DNA from: CAYOBW01 sp964402115
GTDB taxonomy: Bacteria > Verrucomicrobiota > Kiritimatiellia > UBA8416 > CAYOBW01
Reading direction: 5' to 3'
DNA: 64,000 bases
Assembly: GCA_964402115.1 (NCBI GenBank)
Contig: CAYOBW010000006.1
Location: forward strand, 7,278 to 71,277
In this document: piece by piece, positions 28,617 to 37,009 of the stretch
Position numbering within the stretch: position 1 is the first letter of the stretch
Layout: each line of letters begins with the position of its first letter
The notes under the pieces: generated by a model
Database searches by the model: none
What the model saw: only the letters and a program-made list of their open reading frames with translations
What the model was told of the DNA's origin: nothing
Program-made: the position numbers and the translations under genes

Positions 28617-29591
28617 ATGAAGCAAGTCGTTAGGAAAGTTGCAGTAGGAATGGCGACGGTGGCGTTGGCGTGCGGATCAACGATGGCCGCCAAGCCTGGC
28701 GTGTATGCCAGACCGATTCTGCCTGGGATCGTAGATGGCAGCCCCGTCTTCATCTCCGGCAGCGGGGGTGACCTAACGGTCAACTTCGATGCGGTTCCCA
28801 CCGTATCGATCCCGCCGTCCGACACCGGCACGTGCGGTGCCGAAGTCAAAACATCGTTCGGCAATTTGGCGGGCGACTATGATGCCGGGAAGGTTCAGGG
28901 GATCATTTTCAAGATCCGCCGCAACGTGGGTTCTGGCCCTGTTCGCGTCGGTCTTACCGTGACATCGAGGGACGTCGGCATGTGGCGCTTCGAGCGCGTG
29001 CTGGTGCCGGACGCGACGGGGACGTGGGTGACCAACACGGTGTCCATTGACAGACGTGCGGGATGGATGATGGAAGTGCCACCGGGGTACACGGAAGAGC
29101 AGAAGGACGACCTCTGGAAGCAAACCCTACGCTCCGTTTGCAGCGTTTCAGTTATGGTCACGCGACGAGGGTACGAGGCGGAAAGCTACAGTGTCGATGA
29201 CTTGGTGCTCTTTGGGGACGGGTTCATGACCAAGGAAGCCAAGCTGACCGCGAGCCTGATGGACGCATTCGGCGTGCAGAGCACCGCAGACTTGGCACCG
29301 GGTCAGTTGATGGCGGACTCCGACCGGGATGGCGTAAGCGACGTCGATGCCGTGCAGGCTGGCAAGGATCCCGGCTTGGCGGTATCAATTCTGGATGTGA
29401 CCGCTGTTGGCGTGCGCTTGGAGTGGCCGTGTGTCGCCAAGAAGACATATACACTCTACCGTTCGGAAACGATGAGTGGGGAGTTTCTCCCCATCGCCGT
29501 TGTGCCTGCATCCGAGAGTGGTTACATGACGTACATGGATGCTGAAGCGACCGGGGCGGGGCCGTTCTTCTACAAAGTAAAGAAGCAGTAA
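28617..29591 (+). CDS. Secreted protein with calcium-type Asp loop
   Basis: The 324-residue product has a signal peptide (cleavage near STMAAK) and an unassigned beta-rich domain. Near residues 232-245 it has SDRDGVSDVDA, a thrombospondin type 3-like calcium loop, followed by a C-terminal fibronectin-like segment (KKTYTLYRSETMSG). The AGAGGTG ribosome site is close to ATG. It lies 25 bases after the previous secreted protein and is probably co-transcribed. Not recognised as an enzyme. Confidence 0.75.
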   Translation: MKQVVRKVAVGMATVALACGSTMAAKPGVYARPILPGIVDGSPVFISGSGGDLTVNFDAVPTVSIPPSDTGTCGAEVKTSFGNLAGDYDAGKVQGIIFKIRRNVGSGPVRVGLTVTSRDVGMWRFERVLVPDATGTWVTNTVSIDRRAGWMMEVPPGYTEEQKDDLWKQTLRSVCSVSVMVTRRGYEAESYSVDDLVLFGDGFMTKEAKLTASLMDAFGVQSTADLAPGQLMADSDRDGVSDVDAVQAGKDPGLAVSILDVTAVGVRLEWPCVAKKTYTLYRSETMSGEFLPIAVVPASESGYMTYMDAEATGAGPFFYKVKKQ

Positions 29592-29627
29592 CCGAGTGTC
29601 TGCTGCGAGGATGGAAGGAGAAAGCAA

Positions 29628-30338
29628 ATGAATAAGTTCATTGTGGGAATCTCGACCTTGGCCTGGGTGGCCATCTGTAGTCAGGCTGGTATCATTGTTA
29701 CGGAAGACTTTGATTCGTATTCCAGTTTTGCGGCGACCCCGTCCTTTGATTCGAACGCAACATGGGGACCGGGTACCGTTCCGGGGTGGGGTGGAGGAAG
29801 CACGTTCACATCCACGGATGGGGATGCGCTGGGCATGTACTTCGTAGGGGCGCAGCTCGGTTCTGGCTTCGAAGGAAATTGGAATGGCCTTTTACCGGTA
29901 AAGACCATCTCATCCTATTTCTATGCGAATTCCGGGTCGCCGAGTGGTAAGCCAAATTCCCTGGAAATGTATTTCATAGGAATGGGAGAAAAATGGTACT
30001 ACCCCTTGGCGCCAGTGGGTGGGTGGGGTTACTATTCGGTTAGCGTTGGGGAGTACTACGTAGGCCCGGGAAATTGGTACAATTTTGATGGCCGGACCCC
30101 AACGCAATTCCTTGCTGACATGGGCAATGTTACCGAGGTTGGCTTCTATCTGACCTACGATCCCGGCTACAATGATCAAATTTACGCCATGGATGACTTG
30201 ACGCTCTTGGATGACTTCAACGTTCCGGAGCCGGGAACCATGATGTTCCTCGGGGCTGCGTTTGTTTCGCTAGGGCTGACGTTCCGCCGGCGCCTTGGAG
30301 AGAGCTTGGCGATGGTCAAGACAGCGATTAAGGGTTAG
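29628..30338 (+). CDS. PEP-CTERM surface protein
   Basis: The 236-residue product has a signal peptide, a beta-rich domain rich in Gly, Tyr and Trp, and a C-terminal sorting signal: VPEPGT, a hydrophobic helix (MMFLGAAFVSLGL) and an FRRR basic cluster. PEP-CTERM proteins are processed by an exosortase (none in this window) and tend to occur with exopolysaccharide production. The tail after FRRR is about 15 residues longer than usual. AAGGAG precedes ATG, and a strong terminator follows. Confidence 0.9.
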   Translation: MNKFIVGISTLAWVAICSQAGIIVTEDFDSYSSFAATPSFDSNATWGPGTVPGWGGGSTFTSTDGDALGMYFVGAQLGSGFEGNWNGLLPVKTISSYFYANSGSPSGKPNSLEMYFIGMGEKWYYPLAPVGGWGYYSVSVGEYYVGPGNWYNFDGRTPTQFLADMGNVTEVGFYLTYDPGYNDQIYAMDDLTLLDDFNVPEPGTMMFLGAAFVSLGLTFRRRLGESLAMVKTAIKG

Positions 30339-30359
30339 GAAATCTGGCTAGGCATCTGA

Positions 30360-30398
30360 GGGGGGCAATCTTCAAGATTGCCCCCCTTCGCTTTTCTG
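30360..30398 (+). terminator. Rho-independent terminator after the PEP-CTERM gene
   Basis: An 11-base perfect stem (GGGGGGCAATC / GATTGCCCCCC) with a TTCAA loop is followed by TTCGCTTTTCT. It lies about 20 bases after the stop of the PEP-CTERM gene and closes the run of secreted-protein genes. Confidence 0.85.
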
Positions 30399-30441
30399 AC
30401 AGGTCGCATCGTTCGAATGGCAGCCTGCGGTACTCAACTAC

Positions 30442-31485
30442 ATGGCTAACTCAATTCATTTTTGTGCGCTTCGAATCGAAGTCCCTGTCTTTCTGGCGCC
30501 CATGGCCGGCTATACCGATTCCGCGATGCGGACGCTTGCGCTGGAACACGGTGCTGGACTGGCTTTCACGGAGGTCACAAACGCTGAGGGCTTGGTCCGT
30601 GGGTCGCGGCAGACCTTGCACTTGCTGGAAACATCTCCTTCTGAGCGCCCCGTCTATGCGCATTTGTATGGATGCTCGCCGGCAATCATGGGTGACGCCG
30701 CTCGGTTGGTGTACGAACTGGGGCGCTTCGAGGGCATCGATGTGAATGCCGGCTGTCCAGTTCGCAAGATCGTCAACAAGGGCTCAGGCGTAGCCCTGAT
30801 GCGGTCCCCAGCGTTGATTGAGAAGATCGTCAGGGCCGTTTGTTCGGCCTCGCCACTGCCCGTGACGCTCAAGACCAGGCTGGGGTTACGACCTGACGCG
30901 ATGCTGGCTGAGGACGTTTTGCTGGCGGCCCAGGCAGGCGGAGCTGCAGCCGTGACCGTTCACGCCCGATTCGCCTCCGACCAGCATAAGGGTCCACCAG
31001 CGCTTGATGTGCTTGCTCGGCTCAAAAGCGTTCTGTCCATACCTGTCATCGGTAACGGAGGCGTTGAGTCGGCTGATGGCGTACTGGCTATGATGCGTGA
31101 GACAAATGTGGACGGGGTCATGATTGGCCGCGGTGCTGTTGGCAACCCCTGGGTATTCTCGTCCATCAGGGCACGACTGTGCGGAGGCACTCCGGTTGTT
31201 CGTACGCCTGAGACGCTTCGCGAAGTCATAGCGACACACCTGAAGCGCTTGACGGATTTGAAGTGCAAGGAGCGAAAAGTGCGGCGGCGCTGCAGGCTTC
31301 CCGACGAGGAAGCCGCAGTGCTCGCCTTTCGGCCTCACCTCGTCCAGTACCTGAAGGGTTTTCGCCGCTGGGTGGATGTTCGGCGGGACTTGACGCGGAT
31401 TCGCACACCTGCCGATGTATTCACGGCTGTCGATCTGGTATTGGCTCGCAACGCAGGCGACGCGGCAGCGCGCGAGCTGTGTTGA
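30442..31485 (+). CDS. dusB: tRNA-dihydrouridine synthase
   Basis: The 347-residue product is a flavin-dependent TIM-barrel Dus enzyme that reduces uridine in tRNA D-loops. Visible are the N-terminal FLAPMAGYTD motif, NAGCPV with the catalytic Cys, KTRLG, HAR, GNGGVE and GRGAVGNPW motifs in usual order, then the helical C-terminal domain. DusB is the likeliest subtype but subtype is not proven. It converges with mutM. Confidence 0.92.
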   Translation: MANSIHFCALRIEVPVFLAPMAGYTDSAMRTLALEHGAGLAFTEVTNAEGLVRGSRQTLHLLETSPSERPVYAHLYGCSPAIMGDAARLVYELGRFEGIDVNAGCPVRKIVNKGSGVALMRSPALIEKIVRAVCSASPLPVTLKTRLGLRPDAMLAEDVLLAAQAGGAAAVTVHARFASDQHKGPPALDVLARLKSVLSIPVIGNGGVESADGVLAMMRETNVDGVMIGRGAVGNPWVFSSIRARLCGGTPVVRTPETLREVIATHLKRLTDLKCKERKVRRRCRLPDEEAAVLAFRPHLVQYLKGFRRWVDVRRDLTRIRTPADVFTAVDLVLARNAGDAAARELC

Positions 31486-31575
31486 TCTGCATGGCTTGGA
31501 TGGCGCGAGGCCGAACCTGGGCGCGGATTGGTGAGTGGCGCCGAACGAAGGTACGCGCTCTTCACAATAGGGCGA

Positions 31576-32451
31576 TCAGGCTCTATTTCGGTTGCGTGCA
31601 GCCTGTGCGTGTCTGTCAGGATGCTCGGGCTGACAGCGAGGGCAGATATGGGTGCTCCGCTGGGCTACGAGGATACGTGTGATTGGGGTTGCGCAAGTTG
31701 GGCAGGGCTCGCCCGTTCGACGGAACACCTGCAACGCGTCCTGGTTGCGGCCGCGCCGGCCGGCGACGCTGTAAAAATTCGCACGGCCTCCTCCGAGTGA
31801 CGTGCCCTGGGAACTGATGCCTCGCCGTAGTACCGTGCGGATCGCCATATGCAGGCGGGCGATATCGTCAGGCGTCAGTGACGAGACGCTGCGTCGAGGG
31901 TGCAGCCGGGCCGCGAACAAGGCTTCGTCGGCGTAGATGTTGCCGACGCCAGCCACGACGCTTTGATCGAGCAGCGCAGGCTTCAGCCGACCTGACCTCC
32001 CGACAAAGCACTGCTGAAGCGCGGCAGGTGTGAAGGACCTGGCAAGGGGCTCCGGTCCCAGTCGCCCGACGATTGAGTTTGGATTGTCCGTAACCGTCCA
32101 GCGGCCAAACTTGCGCACGTCTCGAAATCGTAGCTCCCGCCCGTCGTCCAGCGCGAGTGAAACGCGGTCGTGCTTATCCAATGGTGCGCCAGCCGGCTCA
32201 AAGCGCAGATTACCGGTCATGCGAAGGTGGACGAACAGATTCAACCCGCCGGACAGGCTCAAGACAATGTACTTGGCTCGCCGCGAGATTTCTTCGACGC
32301 GTTGGTTCTTGAGCCGGATCGCGAAGGCTTGAGGAGTAATCCCCGAAAGTGTTCGGGGCCACATAATTGAAACATGCAAGATGCGACGCGCCGGTAAGCC
32401 GGCTGCTCGCAGCCCGCGCACAACGGTTTCTACCTCGGGTAATTCCGGCAC
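31576..32451 (-). CDS. mutM: Formamidopyrimidine-DNA glycosylase
   Basis: The 291-residue product begins MPELPEVETV, giving catalytic Pro2 and Glu3, has an H-x-RMTG motif and ends in a zinc finger with C-x2-C and C-x2-C pairs (PCPTC, CPRC). It removes oxidised purines such as 8-oxoguanine and cuts the strand. About 15 residues beyond the finger are extra. AAGGAGG precedes the ATG. It is the last gene of a reverse-strand run starting at chorismate mutase. Confidence 0.95.
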   Translation of the reverse strand: MPELPEVETVVRGLRAAGLPARRILHVSIMWPRTLSGITPQAFAIRLKNQRVEEISRRAKYIVLSLSGGLNLFVHLRMTGNLRFEPAGAPLDKHDRVSLALDDGRELRFRDVRKFGRWTVTDNPNSIVGRLGPEPLARSFTPAALQQCFVGRSGRLKPALLDQSVVAGVGNIYADEALFAARLHPRRSVSSLTPDDIARLHMAIRTVLRRGISSQGTSLGGGRANFYSVAGRRGRNQDALQVFRRTGEPCPTCATPITRILVAQRSTHICPRCQPEHPDRHAQAARNRNRA

Positions 32452-32490
32452 TACGAACCTCCTTGCTTGGTCGACGCTGCCCGTGCTTGC

Positions 32491-33375
32491 TCACAATGCG
32501 ACCGGGAACGGTCCTGACGCCAGACGATCGAGCCCGCCCGACGCCAGCAACACATCCAGCGCGGCGACCAGCCTCGGTTGATCCTTCGGCAGTCTCCCCT
32601 CCAACGGCACCAGGTTCGATGTGTGATTGGCACGGAACACGGTGTGGCACAGTGCGAGGTTGGCAAGCAATAGGCGAAGTTCAGCCACAGCGGCATGCTC
32701 TGTCAGCATGGTGAAGCGTCCCGCGCGCCATGCCCCATGCAAGGCGGTGCCCGGAACCGGGATGACGCGCAGGACGGAGACGAGCCGCGGTTGCATGGCG
32801 TTCAGTGCTCGTGCGGTTGCGGCCGCGTGGTCGGCGCTTGCCGCGAACCCCGCCAACCCAGTCAGAACCATGACAGACATGCGCAAGCCGCAAGCCTGTG
32901 CCTGCTTACCTGCTGCCACCATCTCAGCGGCCGTTTCACGTTTCTTTACGTTCCTCAGCACGCTGTCAGCACCGCTCTCCAGTCCCATGTAAAGCGTGTG
33001 TAGCTTCAGGGTGCGTAGGATGGCAAGTTCGGACGCCGTGCGGGCGAGAATAGACGCCCCGTTGGCATAGATGCTCACCCGCGTCAGCCGCGGAAGACAG
33101 GCATTGAGGCAATCGAGGATGTCGCGCAGTTGTTCAAATGGCAAGGCCAACGCATCGCCGTCGGCCAGGAATACACGTTCGGTTTCCGGGGCTTGCGCTG
33201 CTGCGGCAGAGATCCGGCCGAGAACCTCTGCCAGTGGAACAGCTTGGTAGCACACGCCCTTGTACATGCCGCAGAAGGTGCAGTTGTTCCAAGGACAACC
33301 CTCAGCAACGCGCAGGATAAGACTTGCTGCCTCTGCCGGTGGACGGAAGAGCGCGTTCTCGCGTCGCCTGGTCAT
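32491..33375 (-). CDS. Radical SAM protein
   Basis: The 294-residue product has a radical SAM cluster motif of the C-x4-C-x2-C type (GCPWNNCTFCGMY), where the middle spacing differs from the commoner C-x3-C-x2-C. It is followed by DGDAL, a YANG segment and a MGLESGAD motif, the layout of Elp3/coproporphyrinogen-oxidase-like radical SAM proteins. The substrate is not known. Its start overlaps the deaminase stop (ATGA). Confidence 0.85.
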   Translation of the reverse strand: MTRRRENALFRPPAEAASLILRVAEGCPWNNCTFCGMYKGVCYQAVPLAEVLGRISAAAAQAPETERVFLADGDALALPFEQLRDILDCLNACLPRLTRVSIYANGASILARTASELAILRTLKLHTLYMGLESGADSVLRNVKKRETAAEMVAAGKQAQACGLRMSVMVLTGLAGFAASADHAAATARALNAMQPRLVSVLRVIPVPGTALHGAWRAGRFTMLTEHAAVAELRLLLANLALCHTVFRANHTSNLVPLEGRLPKDQPRLVAALDVLLASGGLDRLASGPFPVAL

Positions 33376-33962
33376 TCCGTTCCGCCGCCGCGGCCGTTGT
33401 AGATGATACCCCCTCTTCCTGCGTAATCCTGCAGGACCGAGGTGGCTTCGTCGCGGCAGATGTCGACATGCACCTCGATGCCGCGCGACATCAGGGCTCT
33501 TGCCCAGTCCGGCGGCTTTGATCCCTCGTCCATGCCGATGGCGCGGGCATCCTCATCGCGCGCCCCGCACGCTACGCCGCGCACTCCTGACCAAGGTATG
33601 GCCCCCAGGCACATGGCGCAGGGCTCCGTGCTGGTCAGGAGCTCCATGGCCGGCAGTCCCGCCGCTCCCAAGTCGTGGGTGCCGCATACCCGCTGCGCCA
33701 CGCCCAGCGCGACGATCTCGGCATGGGCGATCGAACAGCAGCCGGGTACGACCAGATTGACGCCGGGCGCCACAAGCCTGCCAGTGTCCCGCTCGAAAAC
33801 GGCCGCGCCAAAAGGACCGCCTGTACCGTGGCGGACATTCCGACGCGCCAGTTCGATGACGAGGCGCATCCGGCTTTCACGGTCCCGTCTGCAGTGCGCC
33901 AGTTCCGCCAGGCAGGCATCCATCCACGACGGCAGGGCCAGGACGACGGAAGGATACTGCAT
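33372..33962 (-). CDS. Nucleoside/cytidine-type deaminase
   Basis: The 196-residue product has the zinc deaminase motifs H-AE (AHAEIVAL) and PCAMC (TSTEPCAMCLGAI), which place it in the CMP/dCMP or guanine deaminase superfamily acting by zinc-activated water. ATG 33962 lies 15 bases after the chorismate mutase stop and has a GAGGTG site, so a longer frame extending to 34172 is discounted because it would run through that gene. Substrate (guanine, cytosine or a tRNA adenosine) is not determined; the FGAAVFERDTG segment favours a nucleobase/nucleoside deaminase. Confidence 0.85.
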   Translation of the reverse strand: MQYPSVVLALPSWMDACLAELAHCRRDRESRMRLVIELARRNVRHGTGGPFGAAVFERDTGRLVAPGVNLVVPGCCSIAHAEIVALGVAQRVCGTHDLGAAGLPAMELLTSTEPCAMCLGAIPWSGVRGVACGARDEDARAIGMDEGSKPPDWARALMSRGIEVHVDICRDEATSVLQDYAGRGGIIYNGRGGGTE

Positions 33963-33976
33963 GCAGAACACCTCGG

Positions 33977-34708
33977 CTAGGTCCGTTCCTGCAGGTAGCT
34001 GACCTGCACGTCTTTGTTGAGCGGGATGACCCAGCGTTCGTAGATGGCGACAACGCATTCCGGATCCAACGAGTGCACCCCCTCGGTGCTGTTCAAATCG
34101 GCAGCGTACATGCGGGCTTTGCGGCGGACGCGCGACAATACCTGTTTCTCCATGGATGTGTCGGTAATACATACCCGCAGCGCGTTCGTGTCTCGGGCAT
34201 CGATGAGGGGCTGGAACCGTGCGGGGTCCGCGCGGTACTTGCTCTCTGCCACGAACTTACCATAGTGCACGCGCTTGGAAAGCGCTTGCAGGCAGTTCAC
34301 GTCGCACACGGCACTTGACCCATACTGTCCATCGTCGCCATCGCGACAAATGTAGGGGACGATCTCGCGTTCGTATGCGGCGAGCAAGCGGTCGTTGATG
34401 TTGACCGCTGTGGGGCGCAGCGGATTCTCGTCGTAACGCAGGGCCGGCAAAATCGGGGGAGGCAGATCGCCGAAGAACGGGTGCTCGTCGGGACTCGTGT
34501 AGCGCCTCACGTGCGCATGGATTTCTTCGGTCGCCTTCAAAAGGTACCTGACAATGCTGAGGCGTTCCTGTCCGGCGTCCAGCTTCTCCGCTTCATAAAC
34601 GACCGAATTCGAGCAGTACTGCGCCCGTTCGATGAGTCCGAAGATGATCGTCTCCTCCAAGCGGGCCAATACATTCCGCACGTTTTCGAGTCGCAGCTGT
34701 TCGTTCAC
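33977..34708 (-). CDS. Chorismate mutase, eukaryotic (yeast/plant) type AroQ
   Basis: The 243-residue product matches the all-helical fungal/plant chorismate mutases along its length: LRLENVRNVLARLEETIIFG near the start, RRYTSPDEHPFF, a GDDGQYGSSAVCD segment (GSS at the position of the yeast allosteric site), CLQALSKRVHYGKFVAESKY, and an IPL-x-KDVQV-x-YL end. It converts chorismate to prephenate for Phe and Tyr. GTG 34708 starts it just before the conserved region; an ATG-like extension to 34768 is possible. Most bacteria use short AroQ or AroH forms, so this type is uncommon. Confidence 0.9.
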   Translation of the reverse strand: MNEQLRLENVRNVLARLEETIIFGLIERAQYCSNSVVYEAEKLDAGQERLSIVRYLLKATEEIHAHVRRYTSPDEHPFFGDLPPPILPALRYDENPLRPTAVNINDRLLAAYEREIVPYICRDGDDGQYGSSAVCDVNCLQALSKRVHYGKFVAESKYRADPARFQPLIDARDTNALRVCITDTSMEKQVLSRVRRKARMYAADLNSTEGVHSLDPECVVAIYERWVIPLNKDVQVSYLQERT

Positions 34709-34886
34709 GGCTTCACTCTCAGATCCCGCAGCGCAAAGAGCCGGGCAGACCCGGCAGCGAGTCCCCACGGCCGCAGCATAACCAGTGGCAGGTCAGATGG
34801 TCAAAGGCAATAGCACCAGATGCCGCTCCTGCTTATAGGCAAGAAAAGCATCTGCCTGCGCAAGCCGAATGTCGGTAAGCTGACAA

Positions 34887-34917
34887 GGAACCCGGCGTCT
34901 CGGCGCCGGGTTCCCTT
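34887..34917 (-). terminator. Hairpin terminator after the DUF2934 gene
   Basis: An 11-base perfect stem (GGAACCCGGCG / CGCCGGGTTCC) with a six-base loop lies about 20 bases beyond the stop of the small reverse-strand gene at 34936. The T-run is weak on the reverse strand. Confidence 0.6.
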
Positions 34918-34935
34918 ATCCTCAAGACGGTCGCC

Positions 34936-35238
34936 TCAACCCGCTTTGCTGAGCACTTGCTTCTCCGCTGTCACCCAGTAGTGATGCGGGCTGCCCCTGA
35001 AGCCGTCCTTCTCAGCCAGAAAGTAGGCGGTCTCCTCGATCTTCTTGAGCAGGCTCTTGCCGGTCTCCTTGGGCTCCGCTTTCGGAGCAGGCGTAGGGAC
35101 GGCAGAGGTCTGCGGCTTGATGCTGTTCGCAATGACCGACGCCTGGGGGGCCGGCTTAGCCGTCCGCTTTGTCGTCGCTTGCGGTGTCTTGGCACTGGTG
35201 CTCGTCTTCGTTGCCACGGGTGTCTTCTTCGTTGCCAT
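34936..35238 (-). CDS. Small DUF2934-domain protein with Lys/Thr/Pro/Ala-rich N terminus
   Basis: The 100-residue product has a low-complexity basic N-terminal half (K, T, P, A) and a C-terminal DUF2934-type motif (residues about 66-95: IEETAYFLAEKDGF, then H-Y-W-x-x-AE). The basic tail suggests nucleic acid contact, but this is not shown. It has a strong AGGAGG site six bases before ATG. Confidence 0.8.
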   Translation of the reverse strand: MATKKTPVATKTSTSAKTPQATTKRTAKPAPQASVIANSIKPQTSAVPTPAPKAEPKETGKSLLKKIEETAYFLAEKDGFRGSPHHYWVTAEKQVLSKAG

Positions 35239-35571
35239 GGTGTTAACCTCCTGTTGTTGTTATCACTCGTCGGCTCTCCGCGGGGGGCACCACGTGCTCG
35301 CCGTTGCGGGAAGCCGCATCTTCGCCACCGCGCTCCTGTCAACCCGCAACCCCTGCGGGAATGGCAGCGCGATAAATCCAACCCATTGAAAATCAGGCGC
35401 CGATAAGCTCTACATCGCGCGTCAGCCCCCGAAGGGCTCCTGCACCGGCTTGTGACGCGTCGATCCGGCCTAAAGGGCTCTCCCGGATAACGAAGGGCGG
35501 TTACTGTGCCACAATCGCCGTTGAGTCGTCAAGGGACATTTGCTATCCTGACCCGATTGGCAGGAAGGACG
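35239..35571. other. Intergenic region of about 330 bases
   Basis: The region holds the AGGAGG leader of the reverse-strand DUF2934 gene at its left end and the AGGAAGG ribosome site of the DHH gene at its right end. No convincing promoter pair, repeat or RNA gene was seen between. Both genes are transcribed outward, so promoters must lie here. Confidence 0.5.
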
Positions 35572-36702
35572 ATGACAACACCGCGAATGAGAAGATCACG
35601 GGCGAAGCTCGCCCGCATGCGGACGGTATGGGCGGGAAAACCCTCCTTGCTGATCGTTCTGCAGGACTTTCCCGATCCGGATGCGATCGCCGCAGCCGCG
35701 TCTTTGCGCGAGTTGGCCTATGCGGATGGCATTGCGACCTGCTCCATCGGTTGCTCCGGATTCGTGGGTCGTGCCGAGAACCGCGCCTTGGTGGGCTACC
35801 TGGGACTGCGTCTGCATCCCCTGGCGGAATTGGATCTCTCGGCATTTTCAGTGCTGGCCATGGTGGACACGCAACCGGAGACCGGCAACAACTCCCTCCA
35901 GGCCGGGGTTGTACCCCAGATCGTTATCGATCACCACCCCATGCGCAAGGCTACGCGGCGCGTGGATTTCTACGATATCCGCAGTCGATATGGCGCCACA
36001 GCAACTATTCTGTTTGAGTATCTCAAGGCCGCGGATCTCAAGCCGGACATTCAATTAGCCACGGCGCTGGCCTACGGCATCCGGTCGGACACGAATGACC
36101 TCGGCCGGGAAACCTCGGATGCCGACATCGAGGCCTTTCTGGAGTTGTATCCGCTATCCAACAAGCGCAAACTCGGACGCATTGAAACCGAACGCCTGCC
36201 GCGGGACTACTTTGCCATTCTGGCTGCGGCGTTGCGCAATGCGGCGACGTACGGTCGGTGTATCGTGTCCGCGCTCGGAACCATCAACAACCCCGACATG
36301 ATCGGAGAAGTGGCGGATCTCTTGCTGCGCAACGAGGAGAGCGCGTGGGCGCTTTGTCACGGGCACTACCAGGACGAGTTGCTGGTTTCGCTGCGCACGT
36401 CCGAGCCTGGAGCCAATGCCGGCAAGGTCATGCACCGGATCGTAGGGCGCGACGGCAGCGGCGGTGGGCATAACGCCATGGCTGGCGGACAGATTCCCCT
36501 CAAGCTGCGCCCATCTGCCAGCATGCATCGCCTTGAACGGACGTTGGTGCGCCGTTTCCTGCGCGTAGTGGGTGAATCGTCGGCTGAGGGCGTCTGGCTC
36601 GTGCCCTCGCCTGGCCGCAAGCGTGGCGCGCCGCGCATCCGACGCAGTCGGAAGGCGCGGGCGTCATGGACACTCGACGCCCAGCGGAACGAGTCCCTGT
36701 AG
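35572..36702 (+). CDS. DHH/DHHA1 family phosphoesterase (NrnA/RecJ-like)
   Basis: The 376-residue product has DHH-family motifs: DFPDPDA near residue 31, MVDTQ, VIDHHP and, in the C-terminal DHHA1 domain, GGGHNAMAGG. Such enzymes cleave short oligonucleotides or pAp. The usual first motif H-x-x-P-D-x-D reads Q-D-F-P-D-P-D, so the first metal-ligand His appears to be Gln. ATG 35572 with GGAAGG is preferred over GTG 35506. The last 40 residues are Arg-rich. Confidence 0.87.
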   Translation: MTTPRMRRSRAKLARMRTVWAGKPSLLIVLQDFPDPDAIAAAASLRELAYADGIATCSIGCSGFVGRAENRALVGYLGLRLHPLAELDLSAFSVLAMVDTQPETGNNSLQAGVVPQIVIDHHPMRKATRRVDFYDIRSRYGATATILFEYLKAADLKPDIQLATALAYGIRSDTNDLGRETSDADIEAFLELYPLSNKRKLGRIETERLPRDYFAILAAALRNAATYGRCIVSALGTINNPDMIGEVADLLLRNEESAWALCHGHYQDELLVSLRTSEPGANAGKVMHRIVGRDGSGGGHNAMAGGQIPLKLRPSASMHRLERTLVRRFLRVVGESSAEGVWLVPSPGRKRGAPRIRRSRKARASWTLDAQRNESL

Positions 36703-36805
36703 TCATGCACGGGCCATGACAGCGAGAGGCGCGCGGAAACTGGCTTGTAAGCAGGCGCGAACGTTGCGCGAGACGCGTGACGTGGCGCGCCAGGAGGCGT
36801 GGACC

Positions 36806-36973
36806 ATGGGTGACAGGAAGACGTTGTGCAGTTGGAAGCGTGGCAAGTACGAGGAAAAGCTCGACAAGCTGTCGGCCTTGGTCCGCAACCCCCGCTATGT
36901 GTGCGTGCGTTGTGGTCGGGCAGCCGCAGATAAAGACCAACTCTGTAAACCGGCTCGTCTCGAGAACGGCTAG
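36806..36973 (+). CDS. Small four-cysteine protein
   Basis: A 55-residue protein starting at ATG 36806 behind CAGGAGGCG. It has LCSWKRGKY near the start, then YVCVRCGRAA and a final LCKP, giving four cysteines that could bind zinc. Short proteins with this pattern occur in many anaerobes but have no assigned function known to me. It lies between the DHH gene and pyrC on the same strand and may share their transcript. Confidence 0.65.
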   Translation: MGDRKTLCSWKRGKYEEKLDKLSALVRNPRYVCVRCGRAAADKDQLCKPARLENG

Positions 36974-37009
36974 GAGGAGACCGCCTGACACCAGGACCGG
37001 AGGATGCAA

